Below, in pieces: positions 7,100 to 14,512 of a stretch of 44,024 nt of DNA. Made by a program: the position numbers and the translations under genes. The notes beneath the pieces are model-generated. The model did not search any database. It was given only the letters and a program-made list of their open reading frames with translations, and was not told the origin of the DNA. How positions within the stretch are numbered: position 1 is the first letter of the stretch; every line of letters begins with the position of its first letter. This stretch comes from Lachnospiraceae bacterium (GTDB lineage Bacteria; Bacillota; Clostridia; Lachnospirales; Lachnospiraceae): NCBI GenBank assembly GCA_028727605.1, contig JAQYOA010000142.1, forward strand, positions 1 to 44,024, written 5' to 3'.

Positions 7100-7829
7100 T
7101 GTATCATGTGAAGTAATACAAGATTTACTTCCTCTGTACTGTGACGGTGTTTGCAGTGAGGAAAGCAGAAAGATCATCCTTGCCCATGTGCAAACATGCG
7201 AAAAGTGCAAAGAAGAACTTCGGGTGTTGAACCTTTCCGTCGATATTCCGGAGGAAACAACGGAAGTTGAAGCGGCTGCGGCGGCATCCAAAGCGTGGAA
7301 GAAGAATAAGAGCAAAGCTTTTCACAAGGGGCTGATACTGGCAGTTCTGTTTGTAGTGATTGCGATGGCGGTGCTGCTGGGTTCACACTATATGCAAACA
7401 TGTTCTGCAGATGATATGGTTGCATTGGAATACCAATTGGAAGAGTATTCCGAGATAGAAAATATTGAGATACAAAATATTGCTCAGAAAGGTGATTATT
7501 TGGCAGCTTCAGGCTGTGATGACAGCGGGTTGTGGCATTTGGGAATTTATACCCGGGATGATATTTTTTCAGACAGATGGAGATTTTGCGGAAGCCTGAA
7601 TAAAGTGAAGGCGGGAAAACTGGCCAACTGGAATTACAAAACGGATACGGGAGATACGATCCTTGTCTGTTTCGGTGCGGAGCTTTCTGACAGTATCGAA
7701 GGTTACACTTTTACCAATAGTGGTGTTACCTATATCTGTCCGGTAGAAGAAAACGCTGTTTTGGATTTCTTCTTTATTCCGGATGCGTATGACAGCCGCA
7801 CACATCTGGAACCGATCAATCGGCCGTAG
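7092..7829 (+). CDS. Membrane anti-sigma factor with zinc-finger (zf-HC2) domain
   Basis: A 245-residue single-span membrane protein. The cytoplasmic N-terminus has the anti-sigma zinc finger: CEVIQDLLPLYCDGVCSEES and HVQTCEKCKEEL (HxxxCxxC). This is followed by a basic stretch KAWKKNKSKAFHKG, a transmembrane helix (about residues 81-97, LILAVLFVVIAMAVLLG) and an extracytoplasmic domain of about 145 residues of no known family. The zinc finger should hold the ECF sigma factor inactive until the outer domain senses a signal. Translation is coupled to the sigma gene by the 8-base overlap. The outer domain carries several Cys and Trp residues (for example ASGCDDSGLWHLG). Confidence 0.9.
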   Translation: MNNVSCEVIQDLLPLYCDGVCSEESRKIILAHVQTCEKCKEELRVLNLSVDIPEETTEVEAAAAASKAWKKNKSKAFHKGLILAVLFVVIAMAVLLGSHYMQTCSADDMVALEYQLEEYSEIENIEIQNIAQKGDYLAASGCDDSGLWHLGIYTRDDIFSDRWRFCGSLNKVKAGKLANWNYKTDTGDTILVCFGAELSDSIEGYTFTNSGVTYICPVEENAVLDFFFIPDAYDSRTHLEPINRP

Positions 7830-7915
7830 GAGATAATGGATTCCCTATTCTGATTAAATTCCATAACGTTTGGCAGCCATAATAATCTTCCGCCTTAGAA
7901 ATTGATTCTTTTTGT

Positions 7916-7945
7916 GCGGCAGCATCTGCTGCCGCTCTTTCTTTG
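7916..7945 (+). terminator. Probable terminator of the sigma/anti-sigma operon
   Basis: Self-complementary arms GCGGCAGCA and TGCTGCCGC with a 2-base centre (in practice a larger loop), followed by TCTTTCTTT on the plus strand. It lies between this operon and the convergent rhaM. The minus-strand side has A's rather than T's, so it serves the plus strand. Confidence 0.55.
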
Positions 7946-7954
7946 CTGTATCGG

Positions 7955-8269
7955 TTAATCAAGATGGAAGATCGGATACAGATCAACGGATACAGGACTG
8001 TTGTCCGGATTGGTTTCCATAATATCCGCCATAAAATCCCACCATTTGCGGTTGATCGGAGTATCCGCAGATGCTGCCCAGCGTTCCTCGCTTTCGACCT
8101 CAATATATCCATATAAAACATTGGTTTCTTTGTCAAGATAGATGGAATAATTGTGTCCGCCGTATTCGTGGATCATGTCCTTCATCTCATCCCACAGCTG
8201 ATTATGCCGTTTTTCGTATTCATCAGCCATTCCGGGATATAATTTCATTTTGAAGCTTTTTCGAATCAT
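7955..8269 (-). CDS. rhaM: L-rhamnose mutarotase
   Basis: A 104-residue cytoplasmic enzyme that interconverts alpha- and beta-L-rhamnose. The family pattern is complete: N-terminal RKSFKMKLYPGMADEYEKRH, then LWDEMKDMIHEYGGHNYSIY, the YGYIEVESEERW segment, and TPINRKWWDFMADIME. Length equals that of E. coli RhaM. ATG 8269 is preceded by AAGGAGGAAC, though the spacing is short. It overlaps the stop of the small upstream gene by 4 bases. No other rhamnose gene (isomerase, kinase, aldolase) is in the window, so it is an orphan here. Confidence 0.93.
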   Translation of the reverse strand: MIRKSFKMKLYPGMADEYEKRHNQLWDEMKDMIHEYGGHNYSIYLDKETNVLYGYIEVESEERWAASADTPINRKWWDFMADIMETNPDNSPVSVDLYPIFHLD

Positions 8270-8475
8270 AGTTCCTCCTTATACTGCACCGCGTGCACTC
8301 TTACTGTAAAATTTTCCATAGGTAGTTTTGCCTGCATTGCTTCTTCATCAACGATTTTTGTCAGTTCTTCCTGTGTACGATTATAATCTTTTTCCTGTTC
8401 TGTATAATTATCTCTCGCATCTGTGCGTAAAGCAAGAACAAAATAGACTACAATTGCCAGATAATAGGTTTGCAC
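8266..8475 (-). CDS. Small membrane-anchored protein of unknown function, coupled to rhaM
   Basis: 69 residues from GTG 8475, chosen because AAAGGAG lies 9 bases upstream; a longer frame to ATG 8556 has no ribosome site. The N-terminus YYLAIVVYFVLAL is one short hydrophobic helix, followed by a charged helical tail rich in Glu, Gln and Lys (NYTEQEKDYNRTQEELTK). Its TGA overlaps the rhaM ATG (TATGA-type), so the two are translationally coupled. I do not recognise the family. It could instead be a relic of a larger gene. Confidence 0.45.
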   Translation of the reverse strand: MQTYYLAIVVYFVLALRTDARDNYTEQEKDYNRTQEELTKIVDEEAMQAKLPMENFTVRVHAVQYKEEL

Positions 8476-8630
8476 GCTGTTTTTCTCCTTTCCTGCGTTT
8501 TTTCCAATCTTTTTGATAATTTTACCAAGGCGTAATTTTGATTGCGATGTCGGCATTTGAAAAATACAGTGTCTTTATTTGCAGCACATAGCTCTGACGG
8601 CTATGAAAATTTCGATAGTTCATTAAATTA

Positions 8631-8659
8631 TTGACATATGCCCGAAACATGGCTATAAT
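8631..8659 (+). promoter_or_regulatory. Consensus sigma-A promoter for the DUF134-NifX gene
   Basis: Perfect TTGACA (8631-8636), 17-base spacer, perfect TATAAT (8654-8659). The leader of about 80 bases contains short complementary segments (GCATC/GATGC near 8690-8718) and ends in GGGAGGAG before the ATG. Confidence 0.9.
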
Positions 8660-8745
8660 GTGAAGAGTACAAAGTACGAAAAAAGCAGCATCAGGATCCT
8701 TTTGCAGGCAGCCGATGCCCAGAAAGGCTTTCCGGGAGGAGTATT

Positions 8746-9528
8746 ATGTCAAGACCGACAAAATGCAGAAAAGTCTGCCATTTTCCACAGATATTGGAAT
8801 TTTCTCCTGTTGATGTGAAAACAGAAGGAGAACCGATTATTTTAGCGGTGGATGAATACGAAGCAATCCGTCTGATCGATAAGGAGGGTCTCAGCCAGGA
8901 GCAATGTGCTGCATTTATGCAGATTGCCAGAACAACGGTGCAGAGAATTTATGAGAGCGCGAGAAAAAAACTGGCAGATGCCATTGTGGATGGCTGTCCG
9001 CTTCGAATTGAAGGCGGAGATTTCTGGCTTTGCAATGGACAGAGTGTGAATTGCGGTCGGGACAAGTGCTTCAAACAGACCTATTATCAGAAATACAAAG
9101 CAGAAAAAGGAGATCAGATTATGAGAATAGCAGTTACTTACGAAAACGGAGAAATTTTTCAACATTTTGGTCACACAGAACAGTTTAAAGTTTATGATGT
9201 GCAGGACGGAAAAATCATCGGCTCACAGATTGTTGATACCAATGGAAGCGGACATGGTGCATTGGCCGGAGTGCTCACGGCACTGAATGCAGATGTTTTA
9301 ATCTGCGGCGGTATCGGCGGCGGTGCAAAGGCAGCTTTGGCGGCAGCCAACATTAAACTTTATGGCGGCGTTTCCGGAAATGCAGATGATGCAGTGGCTG
9401 CATTCCTTGCAGAGGAACTTGCCTATGATCCGGATGTGAAATGCAGCCATCATGATCATAATCATGGGGAAGGACATACCTGCGGAGATCATGGATGCGG
9501 AGAAAATCACTGCGGCGGACACCACTGA
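8746..9528 (+). CDS. DUF134 HTH protein fused to a NifX/NifB-type cofactor-binding domain
   Basis: 260 residues. Residues 1-~110 are a DUF134/UPF0251 domain: SRPTKCRKVCHFP, LAVDEYEAIRLIDKEGLSQE and the helix-turn-helix QEQCAAFMQIARTTVQRIYES. Residues 126-~225 are a dinitrogenase iron-molybdenum cofactor domain (MRIAVTYENG, FGHTEQFKVYDV, ICGGIGGGAKAALAAANIKL). The tail is a His/Cys-rich metal-binding stretch (CSHHDHNHGEGHTCGDHGC...). In many anaerobes these two domains are neighbouring or fused and associate with Fe-S/Mrp ATPases; here no such ATPase follows. AAAAAGGAG at 9104-9112 lies 8 bases before the in-frame ATG at 9121, exactly at the domain junction, so the NifX part might also be made separately. 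Metal-responsive regulation is inferred. Confidence 0.88.
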   Translation: MSRPTKCRKVCHFPQILEFSPVDVKTEGEPIILAVDEYEAIRLIDKEGLSQEQCAAFMQIARTTVQRIYESARKKLADAIVDGCPLRIEGGDFWLCNGQSVNCGRDKCFKQTYYQKYKAEKGDQIMRIAVTYENGEIFQHFGHTEQFKVYDVQDGKIIGSQIVDTNGSGHGALAGVLTALNADVLICGGIGGGAKAALAAANIKLYGGVSGNADDAVAAFLAEELAYDPDVKCSHHDHNHGEGHTCGDHGCGENHCGGHH

Positions 9529-9691
9529 GTGATTCCAGGATGAAGTGATGTATTATAAAGAACTTTGCAGACGAGAAGGAGTCAAAGGGCTGACCGAGAG
9601 CTTTTGAGATGATAATGGGAGAAGTGAAATATGGAAAGAAAAGCATTCTCCTTGTAAATCAATTATATTTTACTCATATCCTGCATGATGG

Positions 9692-9740
9692 GGATGTTGA
9701 TTTAACGAATGAAAATTCGTGAAGCAACATCCTCGTTTTT
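9692..9740 (+). terminator. Terminator downstream of the DUF134-NifX gene
   Basis: Outer arms GGATGTTG (9692-9699) and CAACATCC (9725-9732), inner arms ACGAAT and ATTCGT around GAAA, then TCGTTTTT. The stretch 9529-9691 between the stop and the hairpin holds nothing I can support (only a 19-codon frame at 9548 without ribosome site). Confidence 0.8.
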
Positions 9741-9874
9741 ATTTAAAAGTTGTACTTCAAATATAAATTTGTTATTATTTGATAAGGGAGACTTTTCAGG
9801 CTGTTTACGGGTATCTTCGAACTGGGCTTGGTATTGTGCCTTTATCATGTGACTTGAATTTATGGAGGATGTCT

Positions 9875-10279
9875 ATGTCTATTGAATATAAAAATACAAA
9901 AGATTTTACTGCCGCGGAATTGCAGCGGTTGTTTTTATCCGTTAACTGGGAATCCGGAAATTATCCGGAAAAGCTTGTCCGTGCAATGAAAAATTCTACA
10001 CACGTGATTTCTGCCTGGGATGGAGATCGATTGGTAGGACTTGTCCGTGCGCTGGATGATGGTGAGACGGTGGCGCTCCTGCATTATCTTTTGGTGGATC
10101 CGGAATATCAGGGCAAACACATTGGAGACGGGCTGATGAAACGAATCATGAGTTGTTTTGACGATCTTCTGTATGTAAAAGTGATGCCGTCGGATCCGAA
10201 GACGATTGCATTTTATGAAAAATATGGTTTTCAGCAATACAGCAACTATTCCGCAATGGAACGGAAACAGTTTTCGTAA
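9875..10279 (+). CDS. GNAT N-acetyltransferase (small)
   Basis: 134 residues. The GNAT core is clear: HVISAWDGDRLVGLVRALDD, LHYLLVDPEYQGKHIGDGLM (acetyl-CoA loop QGKHIG) and MPSDPKTIAFYEKYGFQQY. It belongs to a common group of short Firmicute GNATs that start with IEYKNTKDFTAAELQRLF. The start is ATG 9875, with GGAGG (9864-9868) 6 bases upstream; ATG 9869 overlaps that site, and the frame open from 9779 has no ribosome site. It lies 24 bases before the next gene and probably shares a transcript with it. Substrate unknown. Confidence 0.87.
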   Translation: MSIEYKNTKDFTAAELQRLFLSVNWESGNYPEKLVRAMKNSTHVISAWDGDRLVGLVRALDDGETVALLHYLLVDPEYQGKHIGDGLMKRIMSCFDDLLYVKVMPSDPKTIAFYEKYGFQQYSNYSAMERKQFS

Positions 10280-10303
10280 TATAGAATATGGGGGTAAAAA
10301 TTG

Positions 10304-10627
10304 ATGGTGGCATTTATTCTATGGAGTCTGGCAGCTCTTTGTTTTCTGGTTATTGGCGTTAAGAGCAGAATTTCAGAGAAACCGGCCCGATTTTGGGCAA
10401 ATATAAAAGAACCGGAAGTTGAAGATGTAAAAAAATATAATAGAGATGTTTCTGTGCTCTGGCTTGTATTTTCGATTCTGTTTGAAATGATCGGCATACC
10501 ATTGTTATTTTGTGAGCAAAACAGCCCTTTGGTATTCGTTATTATATTGGGGGTGATTGCTCTGATTGTTGGTCTTATGATTGCATATATCCGGATTGAA
10601 GAGAAGCACAAAAAGGTGAAAAAATAA
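10304..10627 (+). CDS. Small integral membrane protein of unknown function
   Basis: 107 residues with three predicted membrane helices: near residues 3-18 (FILWSLAALCFLVIGV), 49-68 (LWLVFSILFEMIGIPLLF) and 75-93 (LVFVIILGVIALIVGLMIAY). A cytoplasmic basic tail RIEEKHKKVKK follows. A charged region EVEDVKKYNRDVS lies between helices 1 and 2. I recognise the layout as a conserved hypothetical protein of Lachnospiraceae but know no function. GGGGG precedes the start; TTG 10301 directly before the ATG is an alternative start. Probably co-transcribed with the two GNAT genes around it. Confidence 0.7.
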   Translation: MVAFILWSLAALCFLVIGVKSRISEKPARFWANIKEPEVEDVKKYNRDVSVLWLVFSILFEMIGIPLLFCEQNSPLVFVIILGVIALIVGLMIAYIRIEEKHKKVKK

Positions 10628-10671
10628 AAAATGGGTTTTGAAACTGGAAAACGGCAAAGGAAGTGTTCGAT

Positions 10672-11181
10672 ATGCTGCGTGTTGTGGAAGCGAAAAAAGA
10701 AGACAGAGATACAATGATGAATCTTCTTGAAAAATATCTTTACGAATTTTCTCAATGGGAAAAAACAGATGTTGACGAGAATGGTTTATATGGATACGAG
10801 TATCTGGACTGCTATTTTGAAGAGGAACATAGATATCCATATTTTATTATGGTTGACGGAAAACTGGCAGGCTTCGTACTTGTAAGTGATTATCCGGAGG
10901 TTCCGGAAGAAAACACGGATTTTTGTCTATCTGAATTTTTTATCATGAATAAGTATAGAAGAAAAGGATATGGACGGGAAGCGGTGTATCAGGTTTTGGA
11001 CAGGCATCATGGAAAATGGCAGCTGAAAAGACATCCACATAACATTGGGTCAGTCTGTTTTTGGAATCATGTAATTTCAGAATATACGAAAGGCAATTAT
11101 CGCTTAGTAGAGGGATATCCGAACGAAGAGGTAAATTATGAAGATGGAACACCAGCAGATGTGTTCTTCTTTGAGAACTAA
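10672..11181 (+). CDS. GNAT N-acetyltransferase
   Basis: 169 residues. Core features are YPYFIMVDGKLAGFVLVSDY, LSEFFIMNKYRRKGYGREAV (a well-formed acetyl-CoA loop RRKGYG) and the C-terminal YRLVEGYPNEE...DVFFF strand pattern. The N-terminal MLRVVEAKKEDRDTMMNLLE with KYLYEFSQWE is typical of a Firmicute GNAT group predicted to act on small amines, but the substrate is unknown. ATG 10672 is preferred over GTG 10663 because AAAGGAAG lies about 10 bases upstream of the ATG and would overlap the GTG. It follows the membrane protein by 44 bases. The 11182-11348 interval after it shows no clear hairpin or promoter. Confidence 0.87.
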   Translation: MLRVVEAKKEDRDTMMNLLEKYLYEFSQWEKTDVDENGLYGYEYLDCYFEEEHRYPYFIMVDGKLAGFVLVSDYPEVPEENTDFCLSEFFIMNKYRRKGYGREAVYQVLDRHHGKWQLKRHPHNIGSVCFWNHVISEYTKGNYRLVEGYPNEEVNYEDGTPADVFFFEN

Positions 11182-11348
11182 ATATCTGCAGGCTGTCTGA
11201 TACAGGAAAGTAAGCTCTGGTGGAGACAGAACAACAGACGCATGCTTTTTCACTCTTGATTTTTTCTGTGTGATATTAGAAAATAATACCAGGATTTCGA
11301 GCGAAAAGTGCTCTGAGAAAGAACGTGAAAGAACAGGAGGAAAGCATT

Positions 11349-12374
11349 ATGCTGCAGCAGGTGATGACAAATCCGGGAGAAATCATTTTCAGAGAGGTAC
11401 CGGTTCCGGAAGTGAAAGACGATCAGGTACTGGTCAGGATTGTGAATATTGGAATTTGCGGTTCCGATATTCATGTGTACCACGGAAAACATCCATTTAC
11501 AAAATACCCGGTGACGCAGGGCCATGAGGTATCCGGCGAGATTGCAGAACTTGGAAAAAATGTCACTGAATTTAAGGTGGGACAGAAGATTACGATTGAA
11601 CCGCAGGTCTATTGCGGTCAGTGCTATCCCTGCCGTCACGGAAAGTATAATCTTTGTGAAGAATTGAAGGTTATGGGATTTCAGACAACCGGAACTGCAT
11701 CCGAGTATTTTGCAGTAGATGCGTCTAAGGTAACACCGATTCCGGAGGAGATGTCTTTTGAGGAAGGCGCAATGATCGAGCCGTTAGCGGTCGCAGTGCA
11801 CGGAGTAAAACAGATGGGTGATGTTGCCGGTATGAACATTGCGGTACTTGGCGCAGGACCAATCGGCAATCTTGTTGCGCAGACAGCGAAGGGGATGGGT
11901 GCAGCAAAGGTCATGATTACAGATATCAGCGACTTTCGCCTGGAAAAAGCAAAGGAATGCGGTATTGATGTATGTGTGAATACCAGGAACAGAGATTTCG
12001 GTGAGGCCATGCTGGATGCTTTTGGACCGGATAAGGCCGATGTAATCTACGACTGTGCCGGAAACAACACAACAATGGGACAGGCAATCAAATATGCGCG
12101 AAAAGGAAGTACAATCGTATTGGTAGCTGTTTTTGCGGGTATGGCAGAGATTGATCTGGCAGTGGCAAATGATCACGAATTGGATATCAAGAGTACAATG
12201 ATGTATCGCCATGATGATTATGTGGATGCAATTCGCCTGGTAAATGAGGGAAAGGTTCATTTAAGACCGCTGATTTCCAAAACCTTTGCTTTCAAAGATT
12301 ACATCAAGGCGTATCAGTACATTGATGAAAACCGGGAGACAACGATGAAAGTAATCATGAATGTGCAGGAATAA
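11349..12374 (+). CDS. Zinc-dependent alcohol/polyol dehydrogenase (MDR family)
   Basis: 341 residues, normal for medium-chain dehydrogenases. The catalytic zinc site is GICGSDIHVYHGKHP plus GHEVSGEI. The structural zinc site is the four-Cys CGQCYPCRHGKYNLC. The Rossmann NAD(P) site is IAVLGAGPIGNLVAQ with an acidic residue after the second strand (ITDIS), which favours NAD. Overall it is most like sorbitol/L-threonine/galactitol-phosphate dehydrogenases; the exact substrate cannot be set. ATG 11349 has GGAGGAAAG 5-6 bases upstream; the frame to GTG 11325 lacks one. A Cys-rich unknown gene follows 55 bases later on the same strand, so the two may form an operon. Confidence 0.9.
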   Translation: MLQQVMTNPGEIIFREVPVPEVKDDQVLVRIVNIGICGSDIHVYHGKHPFTKYPVTQGHEVSGEIAELGKNVTEFKVGQKITIEPQVYCGQCYPCRHGKYNLCEELKVMGFQTTGTASEYFAVDASKVTPIPEEMSFEEGAMIEPLAVAVHGVKQMGDVAGMNIAVLGAGPIGNLVAQTAKGMGAAKVMITDISDFRLEKAKECGIDVCVNTRNRDFGEAMLDAFGPDKADVIYDCAGNNTTMGQAIKYARKGSTIVLVAVFAGMAEIDLAVANDHELDIKSTMMYRHDDYVDAIRLVNEGKVHLRPLISKTFAFKDYIKAYQYIDENRETTMKVIMNVQE

Positions 12375-12429
12375 GGAGAAAAGGACAATCGAGCAAAGTG
12401 ACTGACATAAGAAAGCGGGGAAAAAGAGG

Positions 12430-13341
12430 ATGGAGAAATTGAAAAACGACACAGCATACTATCATCTCCCCGGATTGTTTGAGTTTTATGATCTGTACCG
12501 CGTGTTTCTTCCGATCTTTCGTGAGCACAGGGAATACTTTTATGACTGGTGTGAGATCGGCTCTGTCTATGGAGCTCCGGCTGATTGTATATGGGGCGGA
12601 GGCCGCGTTGGTACGGGAGATCAGGATCCGAGGGAGGTCCTGGCGCTGATGGAGGAATACGGGATTTCAGCCCGGCTGACTTTCAGCAATTCCCTGCTTA
12701 GGGAAGAGCACCTTTCGGATCGGAAATGCAACGCCCTCTGTACCTTATTCGGGAAAAACGGCACAATCAGAAACGGTGTCATTGTCCATTCGGATTTGCT
12801 GCTGGATTATTTGAAAATGCAGTATCCGGAATTGTATTTTGTTTCCTCGACGACCAAGGTACTGACGGATTTCCGGGAATTGTTAAGTGAAATAAAGAGA
12901 GAAGATTTCCGGTTTGTCGTGCCGGATTTTAGACTGAACAAGGCTTTTGATCAATGGAATACTCTTACGCAGCAGGAGAAAGAGAAGGTGGAGTTTCTGT
13001 GCAACGAATGCTGCTGGTTTGGATGTAAGGAAAGAAGAGCATGCTACGAAGCGGTCAGCCGCAAAAATCTGGGAGAAACCTTCCCGGATCACCGCTGTGC
13101 CGCCCCGGATGCAGAGGGCGGCTATCGTTTTTCAAAAGCGATGAAGAATCCGGGATTTATCGGCATTGAGGATATAAAAAATGTTTACCTGCCGATGGGC
13201 TTTTCTAATTTTAAAATCGAAGGCAGGGGACTTGGCAGTGCCCTGATTCTGGAATTTCTGCTCTATTATATGACCAGGCCGGAGTATCAGCTGCAGGTCA
13301 GAGAAGAAATCTATCTGGATACGATGCTGGACTTGTTTTAA
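12430..13341 (+). CDS. Cysteine-rich, peptidase-U32-like protein of unknown function
   Basis: 303 residues, cytoplasmic, no membrane segments. The alternating strands and helices (ARLTFSNSLLREEHL, GVIVHSDLLLDYL, LYFVSSTTKVL, FRFVVPDFRLNK) suggest a TIM-barrel like that of U32-type proteins. A cluster FLCNECCWFGCKERRACYEAV followed later by DHRC gives six cysteines in a spacing that could hold an iron-sulphur cluster, as in the U32-related UbiU/UbiV proteins. The tail GFSNFKIEGRGLGSALILEF is strikingly regular and probably part of the barrel end. I do not recognise a named family. The start has AAAGAGG before ATG 12430. Peptidase activity should not be assumed. Confidence 0.6.
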   Translation: MEKLKNDTAYYHLPGLFEFYDLYRVFLPIFREHREYFYDWCEIGSVYGAPADCIWGGGRVGTGDQDPREVLALMEEYGISARLTFSNSLLREEHLSDRKCNALCTLFGKNGTIRNGVIVHSDLLLDYLKMQYPELYFVSSTTKVLTDFRELLSEIKREDFRFVVPDFRLNKAFDQWNTLTQQEKEKVEFLCNECCWFGCKERRACYEAVSRKNLGETFPDHRCAAPDAEGGYRFSKAMKNPGFIGIEDIKNVYLPMGFSNFKIEGRGLGSALILEFLLYYMTRPEYQLQVREEIYLDTMLDLF

Positions 13342-13357
13342 ACCGGTTTTTTTTGCG

Positions 13358-13383
13358 GGTACCCTTTATGGGTACCTTTCTTT
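13358..13383 (+). terminator. Terminator after the cysteine-rich gene
   Basis: GGTACCC (13358-13364) pairs with GGGTACC (13370-13376) around TTTAT and is followed by TTTCTTT. It lies between convergent genes and reaches the 3' end of the leftward operon. Only the plus strand has T's downstream. Confidence 0.75.
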
Positions 13384-14512
13384 AGCTGCGCTTTTTCTTT
13401 ACAAAATAATTCAGGATTCCGCCTGCAACGATAATAACGGCTGCAATTACCAGGACTTTCTTTGCTGCCTCCTGGGGAATCAGACCCTTGTCCCCGATGG
13501 AATCCGAGTAAAAATTTAAGGTATATGCAATCTCCACGGGGTCGCCCATGGCGGTAGTGTCGGCTGTAATGGGCATAGCCTCATCCATTACAGTAATGGG
13601 GATCTCAAAAGTAGAATTGCCGCCGTCTGTGGTAAGGTTCCAGTAGGTCACCCCGTCCACGATCATATAGTCGTAGTAGGCGCTGCTCCACAGGAGCTTT
13701 GCATAGGCCTTTCCGTCCCTTACAATGAGGAGGGTGGGTGAACTGATGCTGGCTCTGCCGCTTCCTCCTGTCATATTTACTTCAATGGAATATTCGCCGT
13801 CGGGCTCTGCGACCGATACCGCTTCCGGCTGTTTTTGTTCCTCGGAAGCTTCAGTGTCTGCCGTTTGATCGTCTGTCGATTGATCGTCTGCAGGTTCTTT
13901 TGTTTCATAGGCCTTCAGGGCAGCTTCGATTGCCTCGTAATCAGGAAGTTCCACATTCAGGGCATCCTCCGGCAAAGAAGATGCGGAAAACAGAATCTTT
14001 CTGTCATACCAGCACTTCTTCTTTTTGCTGTAAGCCGCACAGTCGATCGCGCTGTCCAGGGAATCAATGGGAATCGTAAAATAGCTGCAGGAATCAATCT
14101 CCTCGCTTTTGATCCAGGCAGTTTCGTCTGCTTCCTGAGCTTCTTCTTTGGTGCCCAGGTAAACATAAGCATAACTGAGGCTTGGGATCCGGAGCTGAAT
14201 CTCCATTTGTCCGTCCTCTACGGTCAGGACAGCTTTGTCAATTTTAAAAAATGTGGAATTGGATTCTCCCGTTACTTCATAAGTTCCGTCCTTGATATCT
14301 CTGCCGTAGACGGGAAGCATGCCGTACTTGCCGACTTCTGTATTTTTCAGGGCCTCTTTTGCTTCCTGAATCTGTTTTTCCAGACGGGTAGCAGATGAGG
14401 AATCCTTCCCTTTGAGCACAGTTGCCTTTACCGGCATACACAGACCTGCGCACAGAGAGAAGGAAAGGCAAACGCCATATATCATCTTTCCGATTCTGTT
14501 GTTTTTTCTCAT
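13382..14512 (-). CDS. Membrane-anchored surface protein with two NEAT-like domains
   Basis: 376 residues. An N-terminal signal peptide (about residues 8-30, IYGVCLSFSLCAGLCMPVKA) precedes a short helical spacer. A first NEAT-like beta domain (about 74-189, from DGTYEVTGESNSTFF to FSASSLPEDALNVEL) is followed by an acidic linker rich in Asp/Glu/Thr (200-235). A second NEAT-like domain (about 238-336) has DGEYSIEVNMTGGSGRASI, LLIVRDGKAYAKLLWSSAYY and the closing IAYTLNF strand. A C-terminal membrane helix (353-370) ends in KKKRS. There is no LPXTG sortase motif, so it is held by the helix. NEAT domains bind haem or related tetrapyrroles. Its ATG overlaps the cbiK stop by 4 bases, so its ligand may be a corrin or cobalt-porphyrin; this is inferred. 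Confidence 0.7.
   Translation of the reverse strand: MRKNNRIGKMIYGVCLSFSLCAGLCMPVKATVLKGKDSSSATRLEKQIQEAKEALKNTEVGKYGMLPVYGRDIKDGTYEVTGESNSTFFKIDKAVLTVEDGQMEIQLRIPSLSYAYVYLGTKEEAQEADETAWIKSEEIDSCSYFTIPIDSLDSAIDCAAYSKKKKCWYDRKILFSASSLPEDALNVELPDYEAIEAALKAYETKEPADDQSTDDQTADTEASEEQKQPEAVSVAEPDGEYSIEVNMTGGSGRASISSPTLLIVRDGKAYAKLLWSSAYYDYMIVDGVTYWNLTTDGGNSTFEIPITVMDEAMPITADTTAMGDPVEIAYTLNFYSDSIGDKGLIPQEAAKKVLVIAAVIIVAGGILNYFVKKKRS

Noticed and set aside
7816-8136. Minus-strand frame overlapping rhaM
   Set aside because: It is out of frame with the clear RhaM family pattern and has no ribosome site; only its end (7816-7954) lies outside rhaM.
9548-9607. 19-codon frame after the DUF134-NifX gene
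   Set aside because: No ribosome site and no recognisable pattern.
1491-11181. Integron-type gene cassette array to explain the many GNAT genes
   Set aside because: The intergenic regions have different hairpins, no shared recombination site, and no integrase gene is in the window.
13382-13450. Sortase-anchored (LPXTG) end of the NEAT-like protein
   Set aside because: A membrane helix and basic tail are present, but there is no LPXTG-like motif before the helix.
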